Assembly (NCBI GenBank): GCA_009746045.1
Contig: RPFO01001021.1
Span: 1-64,000 of the forward strand
Reading direction: 5' to 3'
Length of the DNA stretch: 64,000 nucleotides
Source: Mesostigma viride
Taxonomy: Eukaryota; Streptophyta; Mesostigmatophyceae; Mesostigmatales; Mesostigmataceae
In this document: in pieces, positions 10,401 through 21,830 of the stretch
How positions within the stretch are numbered: position 1 is the first letter of the stretch
Layout: every line of letters starts with the position of its first letter
Notes under the pieces: generated by a model
The model's database searches: none
What the model was told of the DNA's origin: nothing
What the model saw: only the letters and a program-made list of their open reading frames with translations
Translations under genes and position numbers: made by a program

Positions 10401-13284
10401 TCCGGGGGATCCTGGCAGGCCCCCGTGGCCAGGGCGGGCTCGCGTCCCTGGCAGGGCACCTGGCGGAGGGCAGCGACTCGGAGTACGAGGTCGCGCGCGC
10501 GTGCTTCCTGTGGGTGGTCCAGAACGCGCTCAAGAGGATTGACACGGCCTCTTCTTCGTTTTCTTCTTCCCCAGAGAATGGCCACGATGGGAAGAGAGGT
10601 GGGGGCCAGCCTGGCCGGGACGGTGGCCCATCAGGCACGGGTACGCCGTTGGTGGACTTGTTGTTGGACAAGTGCCAGGTGGCGGAGGATGGGGAAGGGT
10701 CATCGCGCAGCGGCAGCGGCAACGGCAGCGCGCTGGTGTCACCGGGCGCGGCAGGGGCCCCCTGGGCGGAGCGCGTGGCGCTGCTGTTCGCAGCGCTCGC
10801 GCAGGCGTGCCAGCTGGAGGCGGCGGTGGTGCACGGGCTGGCCAAGGGGCCTTCGTTTGAGAGCGCGTCGGACGGGGGGGCCATGGTGGGCCTTGCAGGG
10901 ATCAAGGCGAGGGGCAAGGGGGGGAAGGCAGAGACGGGGTTGGAGCCTCACTGCTGGTCGGCCGTCAAGGTTACCGGTGAGTTGCCGGCTGGTGGTAGCG
11001 GGTGTTTGGCCGCCTGTCTGTGGCCGACTAGTCATGTGTTTGCTTCTTTGTTGTGCCCGCTGGTGTGCCTAGGCTTTGCGAGGCCGATTGCAAGGGGTGG
11101 ATTGGATACGTCTAAGCTGGTTTCATTCTTTCTTAGCTTGTCTGAGCTTCCTCACCTGCACTGCGTGTACCCAACACACGCAAGTCATAAAGGAAGGCTT
11201 CTATTTTCTAAACCTGTCCGCTCATGTCCATTATTATTGCTTATGGCAGATGTGTCCCCCGCCTTCCCTGCACCGTGTAGTAATTGCCTCCAAGGTGCCC
11301 TCCCTGCCTCGTTGCTCGTGTTTTCAGGCAAGTGGAAGCTGTTGGACTGCGCATGGGCATGCAGCGCGGGCGTGGGCATGGACGATCACTTCTTCTGCCT
11401 GCCGGACGAGTTCATCTACCACCACTTCCCCAAGAAGGAGAGGTGAGACCGGGGCAGAGGAAAGGGGGACGCTGGGCCACTGCTATGGGGGGGGTGGGAG
11501 TGGCTCTGGGCCACTGCTTGGTCACTTCCTACCTAAGCTAGGCAAGGGAATGCTCCCTTGTTGGGGAGTGATGGTGAAGCCTACGTCTACGTTTCTACTT
11601 TGCCCTTAGTTTGATGATGTCCATATTGGCCAGGTTCGTGGTTTTGAAATGGTAATGGTGGTATAGTTACACAAGTCATCGCTATGTGAAAAGGATTGTT
11701 GAGTGCTACACAAGATCAGAGCCTGTAGCTATTTGTACAGCCACCTATGTACGGCAGCAGCTATTTGTACAGCCACCTATGTACGGCAGCTGTTTCCAGC
11801 ACTCCTTTGATAGTACCTCCCGTGGTGATCATTATCCCCACAGCATTCACCCACTAGAAACTACGTGAGCCAGGGAGGTCGTCACGTAGGTTCTAGAGTG
11901 CATGACAGAAAGTGCAAGCAGCGCCCCATCAGGTCTTTCTCACAACTCCACAGTGTTGTTATATCTGGCCCTACCTGCATTCTTGCCAAACTTACCTTTA
12001 TGACCTCATTTGCGAATGCAGATTCATACGGTTGCCTTCCAAATGGTTGCTTTCTTACCATACTGTACGGGCAGTGAAACGTGCGAATCCAGCATAGCTG
12101 GTCATTCATTATTAATCAATTCGTCGGCCTCCATCCACTTACACGCCCACTTTTCCCCATATGGCTGCCCCTCATTGACCTATTCCCCTAACGATGACAG
12201 GTGGCAGCTCCTGGACAGCTCAGTGACCCTCCCCCAGTTCTGTGCTCTGCCGACGTGCACGCCGGCCTTCTTCCGGTACCGCATGCAGCTGCTCGCGTGC
12301 CCCACGGCTGCCCTAAAGCTGCCACCTGGCACGTGCGCACACCACATCCCCCTGGGCGTCCCCCCCGAGGTCTCGGTCCTCCACCGGCTTGTGCCCATGT
12401 CCCTGGCCGACCGCGACGCCAGGGGGGAGGAGGACCGCAGTGCGGCCGCCCTCTGCTCGTGGACGCTCACGCAGCGCGAGGAGTCGTACGTGAGCCTGTT
12501 CACCGCGTTCCCCGGCAGTGGCGAGTACCTGCTCGAGGTGTTCGCGTTCGAGAGGCATGCGGCCGAGGACGCTGATGCCGTGGCTGGTGATGACGGCTTC
12601 ACTAATAGCTCGGCCGCCCCAGGGGATAATAGCAAACCTGGGGGCGCAAATAGGGCCAATGGGGCGCAGGAAGGGTCCCTGTCAGACTGGCCCTCGGTCG
12701 CGTGGGGGGAGCTGTCCCCAGGGGGGCGGCCCTGTCGGTACGACCGCGTGCTGGCGTACCGGGTGACCGTGACGGTGAGCTGCCCAGGCGAGCGCTTCCC
12801 CGAGCAGTCGCCAAACTTCATCGAGCGAGGATGCTCCCTGCGCATGCCCCTGGAGGGCTTCTTGGTCCCTGGGCGCAGCGGCCTGCGCCAGAAGTTTGCG
12901 ATGACCGCCCCCCGCGCGATGGGGATTATGCTCGTGGTGCGCCCTCGGCCGGGGGTGGCCACGGGGAAGGAGAGGGCGGGACCTGGGTGGTGGTCCGGCC
13001 CGCTGGGTGTGCCGCCCACGAGGGCCCAGGGCGAGCTTGCTTTGGAAGCCCCTGGCTTTTGGACGGGGGATCAGGAGGCTGACTCGCCAAATTCGAGCTA
13101 CTTGTGCATGTGGATTAATCCGGACAATGAGGACAAGGATGACTTCTTCATGGAGGTGGACTTGGTGGAGTGCACCAAGCGCATGCAGGGGCCATTGGCG
13201 CTGGTCGTCGTTGGGTGCTTTGACAGTGAGGATGACGAGAGCCACGGGAGCACGGTGCCACTGCTGGTGTTCCCAATCATGTAA
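7433..13284 (+). CDS. LRR and KY/transglutaminase-like domain protein
   Basis: Five exons (7433-7665, 8522-8996, 9539-10976, 11328-11442, 12201-13284) join in phase to 1114 residues. Residues ~79-400 hold SDS22-type leucine-rich repeats (LDVSNNEISSLEQL, LRMDVSYNKIRTL), closed by an LRR-cap-like LPALTELDG segment. A Gly/Ser-rich linker follows. Residues ~545-760 form a transglutaminase-like domain: EYEVARACFLWVV, then ERVALLFAALAQAC, HCWSAVKV, KWKLLDCAW and FIYHHFPKKERWQLL, the last typical of the kyphoscoliosis peptidase (KY) family. The C-terminal ~350 residues are KY-type. His (HCW) and Asp (LLD) of the triad are present, but the position expected to hold the catalytic Cys reads PWAERVALLF with no Cys. 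The protein is therefore probably a non-enzymatic scaffold, as described for the fungal cytokinesis protein Cyk3. A cytoskeletal role is inference. The gene is convergent with pirin. Confidence 0.88.
11727..11790. repeat. 32-bp tandem duplication in LRR-KY intron 4
   Basis: Two perfect copies of a 32-bp unit beginning AGCTATTTGTACAGCC lie in the 758-nt intron 4. Nothing suggests a function. Confidence 0.9.
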
Positions 13285-13690
13285 AAACTGAGACTGCTGC
13301 CTAGGTGGCAGGAAGAGCGCCACTGGACGTAGCGAGTTAGTTTTACAGCCCGCAGCAGATATTGATGGGACAGCTGTGTACAGCTGTGCACGTGAGTCGT
13401 TCCGCTCATGCCTTGTTGCTCTGTCTACATTTGTCTATTTAATGGTTGGTGTCTCACTAGTCATTCAGTGAAATTTTGCCGCCTTTTGGAAATACAGTTG
13501 ATCAAGTCAAATGTTGTGATCAGTGCTGCACGCCCTGCCTTAATAAATATTAGTAACCCAGGCCGGTGCCTCCAGCACTAATTAAGGCCGGCAAAAGCGC
13601 TGTTCGATGATGTACCTCCCCACACAACTATTCATGCACATATAGCTCCATGTGGCCCGCTATACATACAGATAGCTCACTATGCATGCA
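13285..13690. other. 3' flank of LRR-KY gene
   Basis: This stretch follows the LRR-KY stop codon and should hold its 3' UTR. I see no coding exon and no clear repeat before the R1 element begins. Confidence 0.5.
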
Positions 13691-14720
13691 TATCAAGGAG
13701 ACAACCAGCGCAGGCCAGAAATCGGGAGAATCCGGACCATGGCAGCTCGAGCCTGCTGTTATCTTGTCCGCGTGTTCGAGTCCTTCAGGATGATGAAAAT
13801 GAATGGTGATGGAAATGTGTAGCCTTGCATGTGCATTGAAATTATGGCTGGCTTACGTGTAGAGCGACTAGATGACCTAGACGGTGGGGCCGGAAATTAA
13901 AAACGTACTTGCTTGATCAGGCGTGTGTTTCGAGCCTAACTGGCCGGGAGTGTCAAGTGGTGAGCACCATTGCTGCGTTCGCTCTCCCACCATTTACGAG
14001 GAAATACCCGCAAATGGAAAACCACTGAAAAGGTCTAGCTAGTCAGTCATTACGTACGTTAGCCATGCCATGATTCCAAACGTCCAAGAACTGCACACGG
14101 TGCAAAGGCAAAAATCCAAAGGACAGCACTTTCAAATGTGCGGCGGGAACCAAAAGCCCGCGTATGCCAGAAAACATGGTGTTGCTGCAGCGACGCGACG
14201 ATATGTGGACATGCAACGAATTAAATCCAACTGGCCGGGAGTGTCAAGTGGTGAGCACCATTGCTGCGTTCGCTCTCCCACCATTTACGAGGAAATACCC
14301 GCAAATGGAAAACCACTGAAAAGGTCTAGCTAGTCAGTCATTACGTACGTTAGCCATGCCATGATTCCAAACGTCCAAGAACTGCACACGGTGCAAAGGC
14401 AAAAATCCAAAGGACAGCACTTTCAATTAATGTGCGGCGGGAACCAAAAGCCCGCGTATGCCAGAAAACATGGTGTTGCTGCAGCGACGCGACGATATGT
14501 GGACATGCAACGAATCCAGTGCCAAGCTCGGAACGGCCGCAAAGGAGATCTGGCATCACAGGGTTCAGATGTGCCGAGATACTACGCGATCCAGCCGGTC
14601 CAGGACCTGTTTGTAGAGCTTGTGCCAAGGGGCAGCACCGAACAGATGTGGGTGACGTTGCTAAAAACCCCGGACTTGACGCATATGAGCAGCCCATGAT
14701 GCACGTGGCATGCACGTACA
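13691..14720 (+). mobile_element. Repeat family R1, copy a
   Basis: The copy begins TATCAAGGAGACAACC and matches the copies at 45001-46594 and, inverted, 63797-63878. Within it a 291-bp block is duplicated in tandem (13938-14228 and 14229-14519); only the second copy continues into the rest of the element. A short frame shared with copies b and c encodes a Cys-containing peptide (CTRCKGK) followed by a hydrophilic region, but here it is broken. I cannot assign the family to a known transposon class. Confidence 0.7.
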
Positions 14721-15378
14721 CAATATACGTGCATGCACGCATGCCAATATATAACATTGCATGTGCCTGTCTTATATTACACAAGCTCAAGATTGCCAAT
14801 GTTTGATGTCGAGAACAACTTTTTATATCGATGAAAGTACGTATACCAGACAAGGGAATGACTGCATATCCATGTGGCGTGCACGGGGCCAAATTGAACC
14901 TTCAAAAGGAACATGTAGTTCCCCCTCATCTTAACAGTGTGCACCATAGCTGGCTGAATGCTAGACACAAAGCGAAACACAACCTGATTGAGCAACCTGG
15001 CATTCATGCAAGGTGGCGAATCCCCGAGACTACTCAACAAGGATCATGCCCGTGGCAGCGGCCAGTAGTTGGATATGTACATGGCTGACCATGCTGCTGG
15101 GTTTAATAACATCGCAGTTGCCTCTATACACGCTTCTGCATTCTTTAATGCGCCAACGCCTTGACTGGCTATTTGCAACTCCTCCTAAACCAACACAGAG
15201 AATTGATGAAGATATATGCCGCTTGTCAAAAGTACAGGCCAGACTTCGTTTACATAAGTTCTGCGCATTCCTCGCTGTGAGAGCGTATGAAACCACCCTA
15301 GTGGCTGCTCAGCCCTCCGCACTGCCTCCGTAGAGCAAGCTGCATGTGCCCACGCAAGCTTGGCAGTGCGCAGCGACG
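14721..15378. other. Spacer between R1a and pirin
   Basis: These 658 bp lie downstream of the pirin stop codon. They probably include the pirin 3' UTR. No coding exon, RNA gene or clear repeat is seen. Confidence 0.5.
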
Positions 15379-18300
15379 TCACTGGTAGGCCCACTCCTGG
15401 TTCTTGGACTTCCACTTGGGGGCATTCTCGAAACCATTCTTGCCCATCATGTAATCCTCCCTCGCCTGGCCATAAGAAAGCAGGGGCATCATACATGGCT
15501 TAATTAATTAATCATTACAACCAAAGGTGAGGTGCAAGGGCATCAAACTCAGTGGAAAAACATGTTGGGTCCAGTAATTCGGGCGGAGGGGGGGATGAAT
15601 ACAAAACTCCATACTACACACTTCAATACACATTCGGCCACTGTAACGGTATTGATCGGCAGCCACACGGTGTGGGATACCGAGCACTGCCCGGCTCCCA
15701 CAGGGCTGCCTGATGGCTGCAGTCACTAACACTACCAGCTTGATCAGCCCTTGCCAGGCACTTGTGCTGAGCAACTGTCTGATGCACATGTGCACAGATG
15801 CGTGCATATACACATGCACCCGCCCATACAGCCATGGTCGCTAGTGGCGACATCTTGCATAAGGAAAGCGCTGCCAGCACAAGCCTGGGAGTTCCAGATA
15901 TACTACAACTAATTACCATCCAGAGACTACACAACCATTCGTAACCAATTCGTGAACAAAGGTTGTCTCATGGATATCACCACGGCCAGGTTGACAGACG
16001 AGCAAACAGGCGATGCATGCATGGCAACAGCCCATGAAAAACTGCCCGCCCCCGCAACAGCGACGCTCCCGGGCCCTCCGTGCCACCAGCATCAAACCGA
16101 TGTCATTCGCACAACAGCATGACACCCAGCGTCTGCGCCCACACCCTCTGCACTGCCCGCTTCCCCTGCCAACATGATCAGAAGTGACCCCACTTTTGAA
16201 GGGATTGCCTTGCAAAGCCGTAACCAAGTTGCCTTGCAAAGCCGTAACCAAGTTGCCTGGTGAAGCACAAGCACCCACCTGCATGATCTCCTCGGGTGTG
16301 TTCATGACAAATGGGCCCCACTGCACCACCGGCTCGTTCAGCGGCTGCCCCGCAATCAGCACAAAGTGGTTCTGCTGCGTGCCCTCGTTAGCCAGCGGCA
16401 GACTGTCGCCCGGCCCCAGCTCCACCGTGTAGTGGGGCCCGACCGCGTCGCGGTTCGCGCCCACCGTGGTCGTCCCTGCCAGGGTGTACACGAACCCGTT
16501 CCAGCCCTCGGGCACCGCCTGCACCAGGGACGCGCCAGGGTCCAGCTTGAACGCCAGGTACATGGTGGGCGTGCTGGCGGATTTGCAGGGTGAGGGGATC
16601 CGAGGTCACGTAGGACAAGGGTGAGGGGATCAAAGGTCACATAGGACAAGGGTGAGAGGGGGCCCGGGGCCACCAACAACACGAGACATCAAAGGTCACA
16701 TAGGACAAGGGTGAGAGGGGGCCCGGGGCCACCAACAACACGAGACAAGAGGTGCCCGGGGCAGGTCGAAACAAGTGTTAGGCACCTAACAAGGTGCGTG
16801 AGTACGCGCTGGTGATATTCTATTGAGAAACCTAGTATGAAAACGTACATCGGTCCGAGTTCAGAATAATTCACAAGCAAAGTTTGATGAAACACCTGGT
16901 GCCCTGCATCTTCCCCCCCCCCCCCCCCCCCGCGCGGTTGCCTACCGCGTGTAGACTGGCGACGTCACGCCGAGCGATGTCCCTGCGATGATGGACACGT
17001 GGACGCCATCCTTGCTGACCTTGGGTACATCCTTGCCGCTCAGCTCCTGGTACGAGGGCTCCACCCTGCAGGGTTGCACGGTCAGGCACGGGTATAGAGA
17101 AAGGGGCAGGGGGCACACACAATCACGTATGTTACGTGGTACTTGGGGAAGCTGGAAGGGGCAAACGCACGGGGTGAAGGTGTGGGGGGAAGGCATGACG
17201 GTGGGGCATGGGCGCTAGCGTGGGGGCACCTGGGCACGGTTGTGGTGTCTCTGCTCAGATGCTCAGGTGAGCATGCGTCCAGGTGAGCGTACATCCAGGT
17301 GAGCGTGCATCAAGGAATCTGTGTAGGCACATGTGCCCATTCATGGGACAAGGATCAGGCGCGAGTTCTATGCAGGATTCAAATACGCAGAGAGGAGCCC
17401 TGCACGCGGCCACACTTGCGGAGTGACGTAGTGCGTCAGGCATGTGTGTGTATGTGCGAGGCATGCTGCTTGCGAGATATTGCCTCGCATGACACAGCCG
17501 TACAGGGAAAGCATTAATGCAGCAAAGGGGACAATGTCTGGTGGCGGACCAGGGTTTGTCTGCAGGACGCCCACGCGACAGGAACACGCGCTGCTGCTTG
17601 CTCACATCTTGTTGGCCTTGCTGAGGTTGACCCACAGCTGCAGGCCGTGCACCTCCTTGCAGTCCCTCCCAGGCATCTCCGAGTGGACAATCGCGCGGCC
17701 GGCCGTCATCCACTGGTGAGGTGGCGGGTGTCGTCCGCAAGCACACAAGCAGGTGGGGGTTGTCGTCCGCAAGCACACAGGCGGGTGGGGGGTGTTGTCC
17801 ACAAGCACACAGGCAGAACGCATAGAAACCGGCACCAGGTCATACGCATGCCACCCATGTGCAGAGCTGGTATCTGTGCGCATGACATCAGCGGGTGCGA
17901 TGACATCAGCGGGTGCGATGACATCAGCGGGTGGGAATGTACATAGATGGGACTCATACGCCCAGCTTTGGGAAAGATGCCCTGCCCACTTTCCAGAAAA
18001 GTATAGGCTGAAGCAAAAGACGGCCAAGTGCGATGCACCTAATTCTTCCTCTTGGTCCCCTGCTCTAGGGGCACGTGGCAGGGGACCTCACCTGCAGGTC
18101 CTCTGGCCCCATGTGGCCCACGTTGCCGAGGAAGTCCTCGTGGCAGGCGGTCCCTGACAGCACGTACGTGACCGTCTCCATGCCCCTGTGCCGGGTGGGA
18201 TCCGCAACCAAACCACCCACCATCCAATCCACCAAACAACAACAGAACAAGCAGACGCTTGTCAGGCGTAGTAATCGCGGGGGATAGATGAGGGCCTAGC

Positions 18301-20940
18301 CCCAGCACTGCTATTCTAGGCCAAAGGAATCTATGTGTTAGGTGTTGCATCAGGGGCATCAGACCTCAAACAACAAAGAAGCACGAGAATCTCACTGCTG
18401 ACAAGGAGGACTGACGAGGAAACGAGGTATTTGAGAGCAGGAAAACTGCTGGGATGAAAAGGGAAACACTCAGTGTGACTGGGCAGACTTACATGGCATG
18501 GATGTGGCACATCTGCCGCACGCAAGCACAACAGTGGCAGGTTCAGGAACACTAGCAGCGTACGTTGCCAAGCAAACACTACCTGGTAATATGGAAACCA
18601 CTACAACTTGGGTACCAGGACACAATAAGTGCTGGTATCCTATGCAATTGTGCTGCCACATGGTAGTTGCCGCAGGTGTGGCATGAGTGCAGCACTACGG
18701 ACTACAAGACAGGCAGAAGTATAGTATAAACCCATGCGGAAGTCAATGCATGGCTCACACGTGCAGAGCTGTACAAGGCTCACCATCTTGATTGGATGGA
18801 TGGCATGCCTTGACATCATGCCACTTTCCCTGTTCCGAACGCTCCCTTCGCACCGCGCACGCCCAGCCGGCCCACCGCATAAGCAAGCATTCTTGCTACT
18901 TTTGCGTGCTTACACATGCATGCGACGAGCTCCAAGCACACCAGCAACGAGGTCACTACTACGCACACCTCCTAAGAACGTTCCTCTGTGCCACTGCTAG
19001 CAGATACACGCAGCCTCTGCGCACACGGTCGATAGACATAGTTCGTACTACGCGTAGTGCACAACACACCATACTGTACACGGAGCGCTATCTTCTAGGC
19101 CAGATACAGGCACTACCGTCAGGTGCGGTCCACCAACCTGTGCGGGTGGTCGGGGAAGCCGGCGGGTAGACCCACTGCGGCCCCGGTGCCGTGTGTGCAA
19201 GCAGGAACAAAACAACAGGGGGCATGCCCCATCGCAGTTAGTCCTTGACGTGGGCACGGTGCAGGAGTGGGAACAAACACTCAATCATCGCTCCAGCGAT
19301 GAAATTGCAGGCAAAGCAGGAATCAACATTTGAGCAAACTCATAAACACTCGGAGGCAGGGAGCTCGATGACTGATACCAGAGAAAGCTGACTGGCCAGC
19401 AAGCAGATGGCCAATGGTGATAAACCAGGACACCCATGTGTACATGCAGCTGCACAGACCTCACGCAGGCACACAGCCACCTGCCAATGTCCATAAAGGA
19501 TATGGAGAATGATGATGATGGTTTAAATGGCAGATCGACAGGTAGACAATTTAGTAGGCATCTGAGGTCCTATATTAGGAATGCGTCCTACAGCTTCGCA
19601 AGGCAACCCAATAAAGGGGGGTGGGTTGTGAAAGTGTTGGTTGCAAGTTTTTCACGGCCCTGTTAGCCCCCAGAGGCAGGGCGGTGGGCAGCTCGGGGTC
19701 GGGGCCGTCAGCCAGCGTTAGTAGAGAGAAAAGTGGCGCTGGCAAATAGAAGTCAGAAGCTAAGCCCTTAGTCAAGCGAGAAGATAACATGAATAACATG
19801 TTATCTATTAGTGTTCCAGGTGCTGGCATGCTCATAATTCAATCATTCTGATTGCGCACCGGTGCTCCTAAACTCCCCATCCTCGATCTGAACAGGACCG
19901 TGGCCGCTCGTTCAACACCGGTAACTTTGTCTAGGCTTTAAATCCCCAGGGTTTGGGGCAGGCATGGCTATGGTTGACATATGCCAGCACAAGACAAGCA
20001 TACGAGCGTGTGCCCGCTTGCGTATGCCAGCACATAGCTCTGGTTGACATATGCCAGCACAAGACAAGCAAATTAGCGTACCTCGGAACTGAGTCGATTG
20101 TCCACGTGGCAGTCGGGGGAAGTCGCAAATGAAAGAGACGGATACAATTCGCATGAAGCAAAAAGTGTAAGGGAGCAACCAGAGTTAACATGAAGCAGAA
20201 ATTTAAGGAGAGCAATGGAATTCCGAAAGAGATTAATTCAATGACTGATTCAGACTTTGGAAAAGTGGGAATGTGCCATAGGAAATGCTACGACTTAAAC
20301 CGCTGGCTTCAAAACAAAGGATGTGCAACTTGGTTGCTGGTGTTGGAAAGGAACACTTATAATTGGGTAGCTACAAACACAAATATGATACAATCAAAAC
20401 AGATACCAGTCAATACAACAGATAACAAAACAGGTGGCTCTGGTGTACAGATGACAGGACAACAATCCTTACAATCTCCCAACTGCCTTCTATCCTTCTT
20501 TCCCCCCAAAATCTCTTTGCATTCCCCCGCACCCCCTGACTCTGCCCCCAAAACTCAACCAAGACGGAATAAGAAAGCAGATGAGACAGTTACCTCATCC
20601 AGCATCAAGAAAGGATCCAAATTCCGCATTTCAGGTCTTCCAATGGATCTGCATTCCATGACAAAGGAAGAACGTAGCATTCACCGGATGCATGGTTATG
20701 TAAACAGTGCATTGGCAAGCTTTCTTGAACGGTATCGTCGATTACACAGCTCGACATCATTTGGAACAGGATACGAGTGCTTGTACGGCAAGCCGCCACA
20801 GGCATTGACAGATGCCTTTGCGCAGCGTATCCAATTGAACAGTTTTCGCTGCTATGAACGTACCGGCGTACTCGTGCCCCGGCGCCCTCCGCCTGTTCCT
20901 GGGACAGCAGCTTGCGCATCGCGTTCCTGGGCTTCGACAT
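15379..20940 (-). CDS. PIR: Pirin
   Basis: Pirin is an iron-binding bicupin protein, nuclear in animals and linked to signalling in plants. Nine minus-strand exons were found: 20940-20864, 20648-20594, 20088-20082, 19174-19138, 18185-18092, 17712-17606, 17065-16946, 16573-16279 and 15465-15379. All have AG/GT borders and total 879 nt, or 292 residues, close to the ~290 of the family. Motifs in order are GAGARVRR, SIGRPEMRNLDPFLMLDE, GFPDHPHRG, ETVTYVLSG, WMTAGRAIVHSEMP, LQLWVNL, TPTMYLAFKLDPGA and VMNTPEEI. The metal ligands are kept: His56, His58, His100 and Glu102 (human 56, 58, 101, 103). The start at 20940 gives the usual N-terminus; an in-frame ATG at 21006 would add 22 residues, possibly a targeting sequence. 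Exon 3 is only 7 nt. Confidence 0.93.
16207..16254. repeat. 24-bp tandem duplication in pirin intron 8
   Basis: Two perfect copies of a 24-bp unit starting GCCTTGCAAAGCCG lie about 25 bp inside pirin intron 8, close to the 5' splice site at 16278. Confidence 0.9.
16629..16746. repeat. 59-bp tandem duplication in pirin intron 7
   Basis: Two copies of a 59-bp unit beginning ATCAAAGGTCACATAGG sit side by side, with a partial related copy just to the left (16590-16628). All are within pirin intron 7, which also has a run of about 17 C at 16914-16931. Confidence 0.9.
17715..17935. repeat. Two short tandem arrays in pirin intron 5
   Basis: At 17725-17815 three diverged copies of a unit containing GTCCGCAAGCACACA occur. 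At 17882-17935 an 18-bp unit (GATGACATCAGCGGGTGC) is repeated three times. Both are intronic and have no apparent coding meaning. Confidence 0.85.
19972..20071. repeat. Direct repeat flanking the pirin microexon intron
   Basis: A 30-bp sequence starting TGGTTGACATATGCCAGC occurs at 19972-20001 and again at 20042-20071. The second copy ends 11 bp from the 3' end of the microexon at 20082-20088. Confidence 0.85.
20082..20088 (-). other. PIR: 7-nt microexon of pirin
   Basis: On the minus strand the sequence reads AG|TTCCGAG|GT. Exon 2 ends in phase 0 after ...MLDE and exon 4 starts with two bases that need one base before them to give Val-Gly. Seven bases with the pattern TTY-NNN-G restore both phase and the family motif LDEFxVGxPxGFPDHPHRG. 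This is the only such site I found in the 1.4-kb interval. With it, His56 and His58 fall at the same residue numbers as in human pirin. Confidence 0.8.
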
Positions 20941-21830
20941 TGTTGCTTCTGTGACAGCCGCGCGGGTAGCTGTTGCGCGATTGCACGACGAGACAACAAG
21001 GCACAACCGTTCCTTTCAACATAGTTGTTCGCACACTTGCAATAGCGTAATTAAAGCTGAGGACAGCCGCCACCAACAAATTGGTATGTTAAGCAAGGCA
21101 ACGGCAACCTACCCTGCAAGCCACGTTTCTTCCTAGCCGTTTGAAGGGTTGATAAGGGGGTTGAAGAGATGGAAAGGAAACCAACGCTAAGGAATTGACA
21201 AGCTGATCGTGACTTTTTCCATTCCCACGAGCACCGGACTACACCAACAATTGCCGGTAAATTGGAGCATAGAACATTCATTTAGATGATTGCCCTGGCG
21301 CAAGAATTACCGTGGAAATTTCCTTTTCCCTTTCGCCTCGCAACTGATTACACTCCTTTGCAGGCACGCAACCAGATTCCACCACGCTCAATTATTAACC
21401 TATGCTAGGAACAGCAGCCGACTACAAAATGTGCGTGCAAGATCTTCTCATCTTCTGCTTTGTCGTGCTCGTGGCAGTTGTCTGTTACCCCAGCAGCGCG
21501 CAAATTGAACCAACGCAGGGGATCAAGCATGGAAATATGTACACGTGCCCTGAGTCCAAGTTTGGCCCCGTGCACAGACCCCCGCGTCGAGCCGCGCCGG
21601 GCCCGCCGCGCACTCAAGATCCTGTACTGGGGCCGCCGGGCCGAAACCGACATCTTCTCATGTCTGATGTCACATGAACCCATTCAAGTTTGAGTTTTAT
21701 CCTTGGTTCATTAATTACTGGCGACTGCCGTTGACTTGTACGTGGGGACGCCAGTAGGCAAACTTGTGGCGGTGAAATTACACTGTAACTCGTTCTCCTG
21801 TGTACCTAACTCGTGTAACTTGCTTGGAGC
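20941..21830. other. Upstream region of pirin
   Basis: This 0.9 kb should contain the pirin promoter. An open frame at 21402-21677 starts with a hydrophobic, signal-peptide-like segment, but I find no homology and no splice context, so I do not call it a gene. The remainder shows no feature I can name. Confidence 0.4.

Noticed and set aside
9337-10917. 526-codon minus-strand frame
   Set aside because: It lies opposite GC-rich exon 3 of the LRR-KY gene, whose sense frame has clear domains.
20190-20954. 254-codon plus-strand frame
   Set aside because: It is antisense to two well-supported pirin exons and has no recognisable motif.
21402-21677. Small secreted protein gene
   Set aside because: Only a hydrophobic start supports it; no homology, and codon use and context do not differ from the surrounding spacer.
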